Below are positions 23,864 to 35,600 of a stretch of DNA of 64,000 nucleotides, in pieces (position 1 is the stretch's first letter; the number at the start of each line of letters is the position of its first letter). A program made the translations under genes and the position numbers. Where the stretch lies: contig NC_135263.1 of NCBI RefSeq assembly GCF_964204865.1, positions 19,451,426 through 19,515,425 of the forward strand, given 5' to 3'. The notes beneath the pieces were generated by a model, which ran no database searches, was not told where the DNA came from, and saw only the letters and a list, made by a program, of their open reading frames with translations. Source of the stretch: Styela clava (Eukaryota; Chordata; Ascidiacea; Stolidobranchia; Styelidae).

Positions 23864-24327
23864 GTTTTCGCTTTATTGGCCCCCGTTAATCATAAATTTC
23901 TTGGTTGTTAGCTTTCATATGTAACAATTCTCGTATTTCTAGGTACAAATTATGCACGTTACTGCGTTTGTTTGTTTTGCGTCCTATTCAATGGCGGATA
24001 AAATTAATTGCCCTAATGTGTCCCTGAAGCCTCCCAGAATTGTATCTGACGCACTGTTAAATTTCTTGACGTTGCCTTCATGATTGTGTTTGTCACTTGA
24101 ACAACAGCTGTCTAACAATAAAAAATTCATTTGTTCCATTAATTTATCAACTGTCGTATTCCTATTTGTAGAGTTTACACGCTCAGCGAGCAGCATTGCA
24201 TCACGTAATGTCACAGCTAGAGATGTAGCCTAAGTTTCAAATATTTTATTCTAGAATCGAATTTCGAATCAGAATGCTCCGATTCGAATATTTCCAAATC
24301 TGATTGTATTTTGTATTACATGATATC

Positions 24328-26475
24328 CAGTGTTGGGATTCAGCCGGTTCTTTACAACCGTCTTGCGATCAGCGGACCGGGTAGCAATTAGGCTTGCACG
24401 TAATTGACAAAAATCTATTCCGTAATTACGGCAAAATCAATTACGTAATGACCCCGTAATTGCGATATTTTTCCACGCATTTAAACCTATCGTAACAACC
24501 CATTGAATCCACTTTTTTTCCGAATGGGACATTGAAGTTGGGTTTTCATATTCTTGGCAGTACTACACGCCGGCGGCAAATGTTAAAGACAACTATCAAG
24601 GAGTGAATTCAAATTAATTTTATTCTGATTTTTATCTTTTGTGTTAGCTTTGGTTTTTCTTTATCACCTTCGCAAATTAACCGTCCCATTTTTATGCGAT
24701 CAATTTTATTTTATTATTACCGACACTGGTATACGGATATTTATGGAAACGATAGTTTTTTAAAACCACCTTAGTACTGAATAAAAATTACGGGTTTCTA
24801 ATTTATTAACCAACGACGAGCGTATTCTCTCATTTGATTATACTTGCGATTTCCTCGCGACGAAGACTTGTTTTTGCAGCGTTTTCTGCATTATCCGACA
24901 TTACTGCCTTGTTAGCATTTTTATAATAATAATATTGATGTCGACTTATTGACGATATTCCGATTACCATACTTCATTTTACATTCAATCATTTCGCGGA
25001 CTGAATGTTTATAACATTATTTGCGATAAATTTATATCAAATATTATTTATTTGCGTATAATTTAAATACCGAACTTATATGACATGCCTTCTCCGAAAA
25101 TACAACGTTATATCGCAAAACAATGCATTTTGTGACATTTATTTTACACTCACAACATTTATTTGCTAACTCAAGTCGGCGATCCGGACTGATATACGAG
25201 TATAACGATAAAACCGTTAACAGAACATCAAGATTTTGTAATAGAAAATGGATCTCGCACAGAATAAACACACAGGCTCATATTTGATTATATATGATAG
25301 CAGTTAAATTTTCAACGGTCCGCGAGGAATCCGTCGTTTTGGTTCATTACGCAATCTCTCTTTTGTCGTCATATTGCTATTTGATAAGCGTGACATTAAT
25401 TATCACGGCGAGGTATTGGCGCGAGTGATCAATCGCTCTTTTCGCTTATTTGGTTCCAATTCGTCGCGAAAGCTCTTCGTTAAATTTCACAAGATCGTCG
25501 TGTTGAAAGGTAATGGATATTTTCCTGTTTATACCCCAAGTCTGAAATGAAACAGCCAAGAACAATATGATATTCCATGTTCATATATCAAGTGTTGATA
25601 TTAACAATAAAGAATTGTTAAGCATTGCTAATCAACACTTGGTGGGGAATTCCCACTATTCAAACGCGTGACTATAAAATAGAATAAAATATAAACGGAA
25701 CTTATATACCATCATAAGTAACGGAAAACTGGAACAAGTAAATAATAAATAAAAGTAAAATGGATACAAATGTTTAATAGACCATGTTTGATAGATTGAT
25801 CTCCTGCGTTCATTAGTCATTTCACCCGAAGAAGTTGAAACCGGGCGTGTTAGCGTCCATCGGTCTTAACACAATTCTTCCCCCTATCTACGGTTATTAT
25901 GTACATTGGCCATGGCCATGCTAGATAAGATGCGAGAGAAATTGAAACCAGGTGTGTTGGCGTCAATCGGTCTCAACGCAATTATATCCCTTATCTATGG
26001 TTAAGTTGCGGGAGAAGTTAAAACCAGGTGTGTTGGCGTCAAACGGCCCTACTCAGTTCTTCCCCCATTAACTACGTTAATAATTTACATTGGCCACGCC
26101 AGATAAGTTGATAATAGGTTAGTAAATGGCAACGCGTCATGCGTTCATCTACGTAACAAAAGAGAGAAAAACGGCTGCGAATACCGGAACTCTAACTTCT
26201 TCTACTTGTTGAGCTTTCATTTTTCGCAATCGACGAAATTGACTGCTTTGAAGAAAGCTCTTTTCAATGCAATAATTACGACTTTACGTAATTCGTAACT
26301 TCCCTTCCGTAACTCCAAATAATTACGTAATTCCGTAAATCCGTAAATTACGTGCAAGCCTAGTAGCAATAATGGTTTATTTACTAAAAAAATATGACTT
26401 TTTGTAACAGAACCGGCTGAAAAATATGACTTTTGTGATAGAACCGGCTGACAAAAAACTTGAATCCCACCACTG
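24328..26475. mobile_element. outer hAT-like MITE, host of a nested element
   Basis: The left end is CAGTGTTGGGATTCAGCCGG and the right end CTTGAATCCCACCACTG, with agaaccggctga inside the right arm. The flanks are atgatatc (24320-24327) and atcatatc (26476-26483), matching at seven of eight. Without the nested insertion it is about 170 bp long. Confidence 0.85.
24389..26362. mobile_element. nested 2-kb hAT-like element with perfect target duplication
   Basis: The ends are TAGGCTTGCACGTAATT and AATTACGTGCAAGCCTA, inverted repeats. The flanking direct repeat gtagcaat is perfect (24381-24388 and 26363-26370). It has no transposase frame. It carries three degenerate copies of a gttgaaaccaggtgtgttgg motif between about 25837 and 26040. 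Confidence 0.88.
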
Positions 26476-26483
26476 ATCATATC

Positions 26484-29400
26484 TATTAACTATCTTCAAA
26501 TTTGGAAGAACTATATATATATATATATATATATATATTATGACTGAAAAAATTTAGTTTTGTTGCACTCAGTTACATATCTATCGTTTCTTAAGTATAA
26601 GTTTGTTCCGACTCCATAATCAGCAATAAACGATAAAGCAATTGATAAAAACAAAATAAATAAAACTGATTATAGAATCGGGAAAGCAAACGAAATCTCA
26701 AGCAAGGTTTAAAGCGTACATATTTTAGGTGGGAAAGTATTGATAAAAGAATTAGTACGTGTTCGCTCACCCAGCTTCTTCTAAACTTAACCTTCAAAGT
26801 TCATCCAAATGAAATTCATTGGTCAGACGGATAAATTACACCCGGGGAATATAGCTATTTTTGATGACCAGCGACATGCGTTCAGATCAGGAAGTAGGAA
26901 ATTATACGATTTCAGATAAAAGATATTTAAAGTTTACAAACAAACATGGACGGATTCCAAGTAAGACTTAGAATGACGTCGAATCTTCCCCATATCTTGG
27001 TCATATAAGCAAAAATGCTGTCTAAGGTAGTGGTCCGCCAAATATATTTTTCAATATATATATATTATATCTCAATAGAAAAATGCAAGGCATTGATGCA
27101 AGGCCTGTCCATTTATTTTATGATTCCTATTAATGCGTAAACCAAACTTGGCTCACTTAAAACCTTGAACGGCTGGATGTTTCGTTAATACCATGGCGTC
27201 ATTTCGACGGACATCATAACGGAGGAGTTCGAGAGCACCATAGTAGGCTACATGTCTTGTTAAATTTTATACTGATTGGAAAGCTCACACGTTTCGTAAT
27301 TTGTCAGTATAATTTAATGAAATTTGATAGACCAAACAGAAATCGTGTTGAAGTTAACGCTCGACTTCTTCATTTTGCAGAAACTTCATTAGAACCGCGT
27401 TTAACACGTATGATATCAAGATGGAAGCAGCAAGTTTCATATTAAATTGTCTGCTTTTACTTACATACCTATTTCGTAATTACATTCCTTTGATTATGTT
27501 TTGTGTTTTTCAGGTTAATTTTGAAGGTTCACCGGTACGCAAAATTAGTTTTGAAATTTAACGGTCCGCAAATTGAAAAAGATTAAGAACCACTGGGTCT
27601 AAACTCTAAGGCATATTGCGATTTTGGTAGTTTACTGATTGTTTTAAATATATATGTTATAATCTTTATAATACATATTGAATGAATTTCATCAAAATAT
27701 TACAAGTTAGTAAATTTGTCGCTTACATTTCAGTCTCTTGAAGCTTAAGTGTCATGTCATGCACGTATGATTCAGGTTTGATTTTTAGATTCAAATTTTT
27801 TGTCCATCCAGAAAGTGAGGGTATTTATTACGATATTTTATAATCGGAAGATATTTTTTCAGAAGAAGACTTCCAGACAATTTTTGTTCCGTGATTTGGC
27901 CGCATATCGCTTTGTTATTTTATCATCATCATCAGAAAGGAAACGAGCAGAAGAAAAAGAATTGCACGACCTTGCATATTTTGCGATAAGTGTATTGTGA
28001 AGCTCAAAAGACATCTCTGTACAATACATACATATAGATGAACCGACAGAAAGCAGAATCTTGTCGCTTCCTTTTGCAAGAGACAAGTTCGATTTACTGA
28101 GAAAAAGGGAAACTTATCAGTATATATAATATTACATCATTAAAGCAGCATAAGCCATTGGTAGCAGAGAGAAACCAGGTCCGGCCGAGGCAGCATGAAA
28201 ATTTGCACCAATTGTTCCGGCTTCTTCCAAGGAAAGACATTTCATAGATATCATCAGTTGTGTCAAAGGAAGTTCGCTAGCCCTGATTCTGCGATGGGTT
28301 GGTGCATCGAATCCATCACGACGCATTCGCTGACTTGCTCGCAAAGTTTCAAAATGATGAAAAGGAAAACTTTTGTAGGCAAGATCAGTTAATAAACACT
28401 GTCGGTCGAAGCCAATTTCAGAAATACCGAATAAAAAATCAGAATTGAGGAAAGCCGTAATGGCGAATATGAGATTGTTGGTAAATTTTTGTCAAATCCA
28501 AATCATGTGCAACCAAACAAAATGTAAAAATATCATCAAAGAATATTCTTCAACGCGAGTATTTTATGTTTTTAGAAGAAGCCATACAAAATATTGCAAC
28601 ACACGAGAATGGTGCTTCAAAATCAGGGTTAATAATGGTCAATATTAGAAATTTACTCAAAATGGAGGTCAAAGTAATGAAAGGAACCTACTTTTTGAAT
28701 CTGGATGTCTCAAACAGCTTTACAGCAGGTGACGACCCGGGACTTATTGGACACGTAGTGGACATAACGATCGTTTCAATATTATGTTGTTCCTGTTGTT
28801 TGACACAGAATAACACACCTAGTGGAAATATTAAAAAACCGCTTTTCTCTTCGAATACTGGACCAATTGCTTTGAAATTTTCAGTGGTTGAAGATAGAAT
28901 TTTTCCCCAGAAGGCCATTACTTTTATTCATTTTAAATATTTCTGTTAGCTCTGTGAGATTCGTTTTCGTTTGCTATGACGTCATTAAACGTTCAGCGGA
29001 CATCGGACGCCATTTTGTGTCCTACTGTACTGCTTCGCTTGGTGTGAATATATTTGTAGACTGTGATCTGACGGTACGGTAAACCGTACTGTACTGCGAA
29101 CAGACGTGTCCTTATATTTGGGCGTAGCTCTCTTGTCTTGGTGATTGTGAACTATATTTAGTAATGATATCGAACCAAATATTGAATAATAACTCACAAC
29201 TACTGTAGGATATGAGAATGACAAGCGTTACGTCACCGAAAAATACTGCCATGTACCCGCTTGTCCCCATTTTCAACATACTGTATTTTTTTTTTGTCAT
29301 ACAATTTTGTGGCAATTGCAGTGATACACAAACTCGTACGTATTTTTCAGCACTATCTTTCTTCAGATATCAGTGGCTGTTTATACCTGGGTCTTGTTCG

Positions 29401-29807
29401 AAACGATACGCGCAAGTAAGCGTCGTATTAAAAATGAAATTTCGCCCCTCCAAAAAAAGATTTTAGGCCGGCTACGTCGAATTGTCCCCGCGAATAATTG
29501 AACCCATGATTGAACGTTTTCACAATTGTACATTTGCACCCATGTACATTTTATCTCATGTGTGTGGGTGCCAAAATTCACGGGTGCAAATGTGCGGGGG
29601 TTTAGTTCAAATGTCCGTAGTTGCGAAAGTACGCTTGTGCACTGGTCAATAGAAGGAAAATTCCGTGGGTGCAATCTGTATGTGGGTGCTAAAATCTTCC
29701 AAGAATTTTTTATTTAGTTCCAGTAATCAAAAATTAGTCCCAGAAGCAGTAACTGACTAAGATAAAATTAGGCACTTTTAAATGACATTAACATCCAAAC
29801 CTATACT
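26484..29807. other. intergenic, no gene supported
   Basis: It contains an (AT)n run at about 26513-26538 and the right end of a hAT-like element near 27585 (gattaagaaccactg). An area around 28840-29000 shares phrases with 18450-18500 (ggaccaattgcttt). 29715-29790 resembles 13695-13760 (cagtaatcaaaaattagtc). Open frames at 28132-28344 and 28566-28949 were considered and not accepted. Confidence 0.4.
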
Positions 29808-30483
29808 CAGGGTTGCCATCAATATGAACCCAAAAAAAGGACATCAGGGAAACAAAATGAAAAGATAACAATGAACGAAATGTAATAAACAGTGTTTATT
29901 TAAGTTTACTCATTCTATCTCTTATGAAGTTCCAGATCTAAACTAAATTTAAAGTATAATTTACTGGTATATTCGTGTTTTGTCTAAAGCACTGATTCTC
30001 GACTAGTTATAAAGTCGAAATTAACACGTGCTGAAATGCTTGGAGACAAGACAGTCGCTCAGAACGTCAAAAAACTAAATCAGCAGGCTACTGCTACACT
30101 TATCATATCTATCAGATTCTGAATAATTCTACTAGTCAACTGTAAACCTCTTATTCACTACTGTATTTTGACTCAAGTTACACGAAGCACGAACAGATCT
30201 TTGCCGGTTGATTATTGTTTTTGTCATTGTGGAAATTAAGATTAATTTGCTGTTACTACGTCATAAATGCGCGTAGCATTCATTGAGTTTCCAATATTAT
30301 TTCTAGCAAATCATTCCTTCTAATTAACCAATCCAAGTGCCCGGTATACAAAACTCTACCCCAAAAATAAGGACACGTGTCAAAATATAGAGGTTGCTTA
30401 GAAATAAGGACAAAAATATTTTCCAAGACAAAACCTTCAAAATAAGGACTAATCTTGGAAATAAGGACGTTGTGGCAACCCTG
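29808..30483 (+). mobile_element. hAT-like MITE (CAGGGTTGCCA family), copy 1
   Basis: The ends are CAGGGTTGCCATCA and TGTGGCAACCCTG. The flanking direct repeat cctatact is perfect (29800-29807 and 30484-30491). The interior is rich in aataaggac phrases. Related copies are 31879-32438 (inverted) and 38923-40707. Confidence 0.88.
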
Positions 30484-30855
30484 CCTATACTGGAGCGGAG
30501 TTGTAAGATATCTTGTCTTAGGACAGAAGCATTTCAACTCTAGTAACCCGAAGCTGCTTTGTCTGTAATGGAATTAGCACTTGAACCTTGCTAATGATTT
30601 TCGTATACTCTCACGATTTTATCGAGACCTACAAATTCTTGCGTATTGTAGTGTGTTCTACGATCCAGGAAGATTTTGTTGCGCCTATATGCTAACCCCT
30701 GCTGTATGTATACAAAACGAAATTACTCCCTCAAAAGCAACAATTTAGTAAAAACGACCCATAGGCCCATTTCGCGTCAAAACTCATTTGGCATAAAGAA
30801 CCAGTTTGATCGTTTGCCAAATAGCATGAATCAGGCATGGCGCCTGGTTCTACGG

Positions 30856-31355
30856 CAGTGTTCTTCAACCTTTTTTTTCTTGGTATACCTTTTACAATTT
30901 TTCCAGAACTTTGTATACCTTACAAACACCAATGTTTATTTAAGGCCTAAATTAACAATAAATTTTGAGCACATATTATACTGCAATATCATCATGCAAT
31001 CTAATATAGGCTAGCGTCCGCAAGTTATAAATTTGACTGAAGGCCTTAGTGTCAACGGGAATGATGTTCAACGTTAAACAAACGAAGTGCATGGCAGCCG
31101 AAATCCCCAACCAGGACACGTGACCGCATTATCTATATAATTTGTGATGTAACAATGTACTCATGTCGATTCTTTGCGTAAATGACACTTTATATTTCTT
31201 GTGCGCCGCGTTTGCATTGTTGTCTCCGCTTGAATATTTTATAATTTATTATATTATAGTTTAGAATCCCTGACTTAGGCTGTATACCCTTTATCATTTG
31301 TATACCCAACTTATGGTCCGGTATACACTTGGCTATACCCGATTGAAGAGCATTG
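30856..31355 (+). mobile_element. 500-bp hAT-like MITE, CAGTGTTCTTCAACC family
   Basis: The left end CAGTGTTCTTCAACC and right end GATTGAAGAGCATTG pair at 12 of 15 positions. The flanking direct repeat ttctacgg is perfect (30848-30855 and 31356-31363). The copy at 5238-5742 in RPL13 belongs to the same family. Confidence 0.88.
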
Positions 31356-31504
31356 TTCTACGGTATAAAGTGGGATCGAGGGCACAATTTCAAAATATAT
31401 AATCAACAGCCCTCAGTCCTTTAAAATGCATCACACGCAAGAGATACTGTACAGTTTTACACGACACCTTTCATTAAAGTTTCATTCTCAGGATTTTTAA
31501 TATT

Positions 31505-31685
31505 TATTCCGAGGGAGGGGAGTGAGGATAACCGATAGGGCAGCTTAATCATATGACCTACCAGGGCCTCTCGTTTGGTTATCAATTCATGTCGGGTATG
31601 GAATAAGGTAGTCTCTTATTTGTTTCAGATGCGTAAACCTGGTGGTGGAGGGATCCGTAACCGACCACCGGTTACGTGAACCACT
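31505..31685 (+). mobile_element. SINE-like repeat
   Basis: It reads ccgagggaggggag, ataaccgatagggcagctta, gggcctctcgtttggttatca, tgtcgggtatgga and cctggtggtggaggg, then ccgtaaccgaccaccggtta. The order is that of the other copies, with more divergence. Confidence 0.65.
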
Positions 31686-31878
31686 CTCGTTTGGCAACGA
31701 TTTATTTAAAAACATAAACAGTAGTATATGTTGTATTAAGAACGAAATACAAGGTCAATTTAGCTGTAAAATGCAATTAGTATTGTACTTTTTGTCAAAG
31801 GAAAGCTGACAATTGTCAGAAGTCCATAAACTCTGATATTGTCAGGCCCCCTTTCGAGAAGCTAACTTAATGCTATAG

Positions 31879-32438
31879 CCCGGGTTGTCATAAGATCCTT
31901 TTTTCTAAGATTCGCCCTTATTGTTAAGGTCTTTGTCTTAGAAAATATTTTAGTCCTCATTTCTAAAAACTGTCCTTATTTTGATATGTATCCTTATTTT
32001 TTGTTTTATTATAATGGTAGAGGTTCTTACACACTTAGATTGGTCAATTCGAATGAATGATTTGCTAGAAATGATATTAGGACCTCACTGATTCATACGC
32101 ATTTTCACGACGTGATAACAGCAAGTTAATTGCCAAAATGACGAAACAATAGCCTACCAGCAAAGATGAGTTCGTGTAACTTGAATCAAAATACAGTAGT
32201 GAATTAGAAGCCTTGCAGTTGTCGAGTAAAAATAGTTAAGATCTGATAGATTTGATAAGTGTAGCAGTAGTCTACTGATTTAGTTCCTAAGAATAAAGGA
32301 CTGCAGGAGCAAATCCTTTCTATAGTGCAAAGTATGATTATACACGGGTCGCACAGGCATGAATATATATTTTTTTTTTATCTTATTATTATGTTTCCCT
32401 GGTGTCGGTATTTTTGGGTTCTTATCGATAGCAGCCTT
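31879..32438 (-). mobile_element. hAT-like MITE (CAGGGTTGCCA family), inverted copy
   Basis: The reverse complement follows 29808-30483, with matching stretches tctaagatt..gccctta..ttaaggt and gtttccctggtgtc. The flanks tgctatag and ggttatag match at six of eight. The termini have mutated. Confidence 0.65.
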
Positions 32439-32698
32439 GGTTATAGTCCTTTTTGGACTATAATTTTATATTAAATAATATATGGCAATTTGTGTTTATT
32501 TGAAATTAGAATAGTCGATTAGTCGCACATATGTATGATATTGTGCAGATTAATATCATATTCATAACGCTATAGTACGACATTATATGTAGGAAAAGTA
32601 CAAAAATACACATCAAATCTCAAGTGCAAATTGAATAAATAAAAAAGTCATCAATCAGAACGATGGATCTTTGTAAAACAGCAACCAGAGTGATCACT

Positions 32699-35600
32699 CT
32701 ATCGCCACGCCTCCACGGCAATGTTTCGGCTGTAGATGTAAAAGAATTGAATTATTATCAAGTACAGGTTCATGATCAGTTGTATATTTTGTTGGGAAAA
32801 CAAATAATCGTCATACCAAGGTACGATCGCAAGTACTTCTATTTGCCCTCATGACACACAGACGTAATTCTTACCGCTGAACTTTGCGATTCAGCGTTGT
32901 ACAAAGTTATACGTTGTCCGCAGCAGTTAGTATTTCAGGAAAATCAAAAACCACGGGCGATTCACGCCGAAAGTAATTTAACATTGTTGCTATTGCGCTT
33001 TTTAGTATCCATCTTGTGGGAGAGGTTTTGATTGAGAATTGTAATGCCCTAGATCAGGGCTACTCAACTGGCGGACCGCGGTCCGAATCCGGACCTTTCG
33101 AGTATTGGATTTGGACCGCACCTAATTATTTATTTTGGATCATTAGCCCCACTTTTTGAATTTCCTATTGTAAAATGACTTTCATAGTTTTGAATATATA
33201 CGAAAAGAACTATAACACCATAATGAACAATTTTAATTTGCTACTAATCATTAGTCGGTCGAGGAAGTGCTCGTTTAAGGATGCCGAAAAATCATTTCTG
33301 GAAAGACCGGACCCAAATAATTTTGAAGTTTTGTTTGCGGACCTTCGATAAAAATAGTTGAGTAGCCCTGTCTTAGATAATGCATTCAAATATTGAATTT
33401 TATTCAGCAAATCTGCTAAAAGTTTGTATTTTTAGCACAGCTTATCCAGGGTTAAAGTATTTATTTTTGTGAACTATAATACCTCTTCGACCAAATCAAA
33501 ATAATTCTTGATCGTTATCAAGAGGCAAGTATAAAGTTCAATTCTCTAAAAATTGTCAATACTGTTACAAAATAAATTTCTATTCGGACAAAATCAGTCC
33601 AAGTTGCAAACGACCGGAGTTAACGTAATCGCAGATTGAATGTTTTCTCACCTGTATTGTGGAAAAGTATCTCTGTATCTGCTGCTGCTCAAAAACACAA
33701 AATAAATGTTGTTAGAAAATGGGTCAAAAAGTGAAAGAATTCCACCGATCCGTTATAACTTGCTTGTTAAGTGTTTATCCATAACATAATATAGAGTGTG
33801 TAATTGATACACAAATTGGATGCCAAACTCTTCGTTTGACCTTCATTTTCAGAAATTGCTTATTGTTCTAACCCAGTGGTGGGGGAGAATTTTAGACCAG
33901 GGGTCAAAAATTTCGCCCACCTAGACTGACGGGCCATGTAAGTGTGACGTAAAAAGTTTCATTCCATGAACAATATTTACAGTGTTACAAAAGCAAATAT
34001 GGAAAACAAAAAGCCTCGGCCCAAAACTAAATTTAATCGCAATCTCGACAAATTCCGTGAGCTATTTTTTAGCTAAAGTTTTAGTTTGTTGGTGATCAAA
34101 GTGACTCTTTGGTTGTGATAGGATCAGACGCGCCAGATTAAAATACCCAACAGGCCGGATTTTCACAATAGAGCGTCCGCATATGTAAAAACGCCTGACA
34201 ACAACGAACCGACGACTGATAAAAATTTATTATCAATAAACTATAGAAAAAGTAAAACTTACTATACGTTAGCGGGAATCGGTCTTTGTGCATACTGATC
34301 CAGTTTAGGCTCTTGAACTAGAGTGTACTGAAATTTAAAAAAATTATAATAATATAGCACAAACAGAATAATGAGCAGGAGTACCATGGTTAGAAAGTCA
34401 TTATGCTTACAATTTATATAACAATTCGTCGTACACAGACTTTCTGAGATGATGAAATACGGCTGGCCTTATTTGATATTTTTCTCATAATTCAATTAGG
34501 TAGCAATCTCTTTACTGGAATGAAATAAATGGAAATCATAGTTGATAAACAAAGTTAACAACTACTTAAGTTGCCATAAAATCATTGTTTGAAATTTTTG
34601 GACCTCCAGAAGTATGTGCACCAAGATGGCGCACAACCTGAACATAGTATGTGTACCGGGTTGAGGTTCAGGTTGTGCGCCATCTTGGTGTAGATGCTTC
34701 GGGAGCGACTCTTTTTTATAATTATATTATTTTATTCTCCTCGCAAAACTAAATATTCCAAAAATGTATATTTATGACATTTTCTATTTTGTCATCGACT
34801 AATAATATACGGAAATATAAAAGTAAAAAAAGAGCATTGGTGAGACTAATAACCGTTCGTATGACAACAGAAAATGGGAAGATATTAAGATTTGTAACCA
34901 CTGATCTATCATGATATAACACAGAATCACCAGAAAAGCAGTGTTCAAAGCGATTCAGTTCAACAAAGTGGCAAAAATAGGTCGCAATGTGTTGTTTGTA
35001 GCAAGATTTTGGCCCGTGAAACCATGTTATTTAATTAGCCCAAACGGCATTGAGTAACATCGCATCCGCAGTTGCAGCAAAAATCTTTTTTACACGAGAG
35101 TTGAACGATCCTAGTTTCATGTAGCTATCAATATACTTGCGAATTTTCTTTCTAGACTCTTCTTGTTCAGTATCAATTACGCTTGTACATTTCGGCAGTT
35201 CGATTTTATTTTTGTTCTACAGGTACAATTCCGCAAAAGAAAAAAGTTTCGCGACGCCCTAGCAAAATTGAAACGACACACTTGGGCGTCGTGACGCCCA
35301 CTTTGAGAACCCCGGGGTTAGGGTATGCTCTTTTATAACAAACCTTATTTAATTAAAAAGTATTTCAAACACCCAACTGTTCTTATCACAAATACTATTA
35401 TAATGTTTACAAACAGTTTATCTTTGAATGAAATATAATTAATTCTCTAATCATGCGCTAAAATACAATTTTAGTTCACCTTCCATGACTGTGTTACTTG
35501 TGGCTTCAAATATCTGACGGCATATCCACTGAATCGAAAATCTATAAATATTAAAAACGTTTAAGTTAATTAAACGCGAATAATATGTGATAATTGAATA

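Noticed and set aside
28132-28344. 70-codon minus-strand frame
   Set aside because: Neighbouring frames are full of stops and no known domain is seen; probably chance or an old repeat.
28566-28949. 127-codon plus-strand frame
   Set aside because: Part of it matches the non-coding repeat at 18450-18500 and the translation is not recognisable.
33876-35325. hAT-like element between accccagtggtggggg and tttgagaaccccgggg
   Set aside because: The two ends do not pair as inverted repeats and no target duplication was found; two unrelated termini are likelier.
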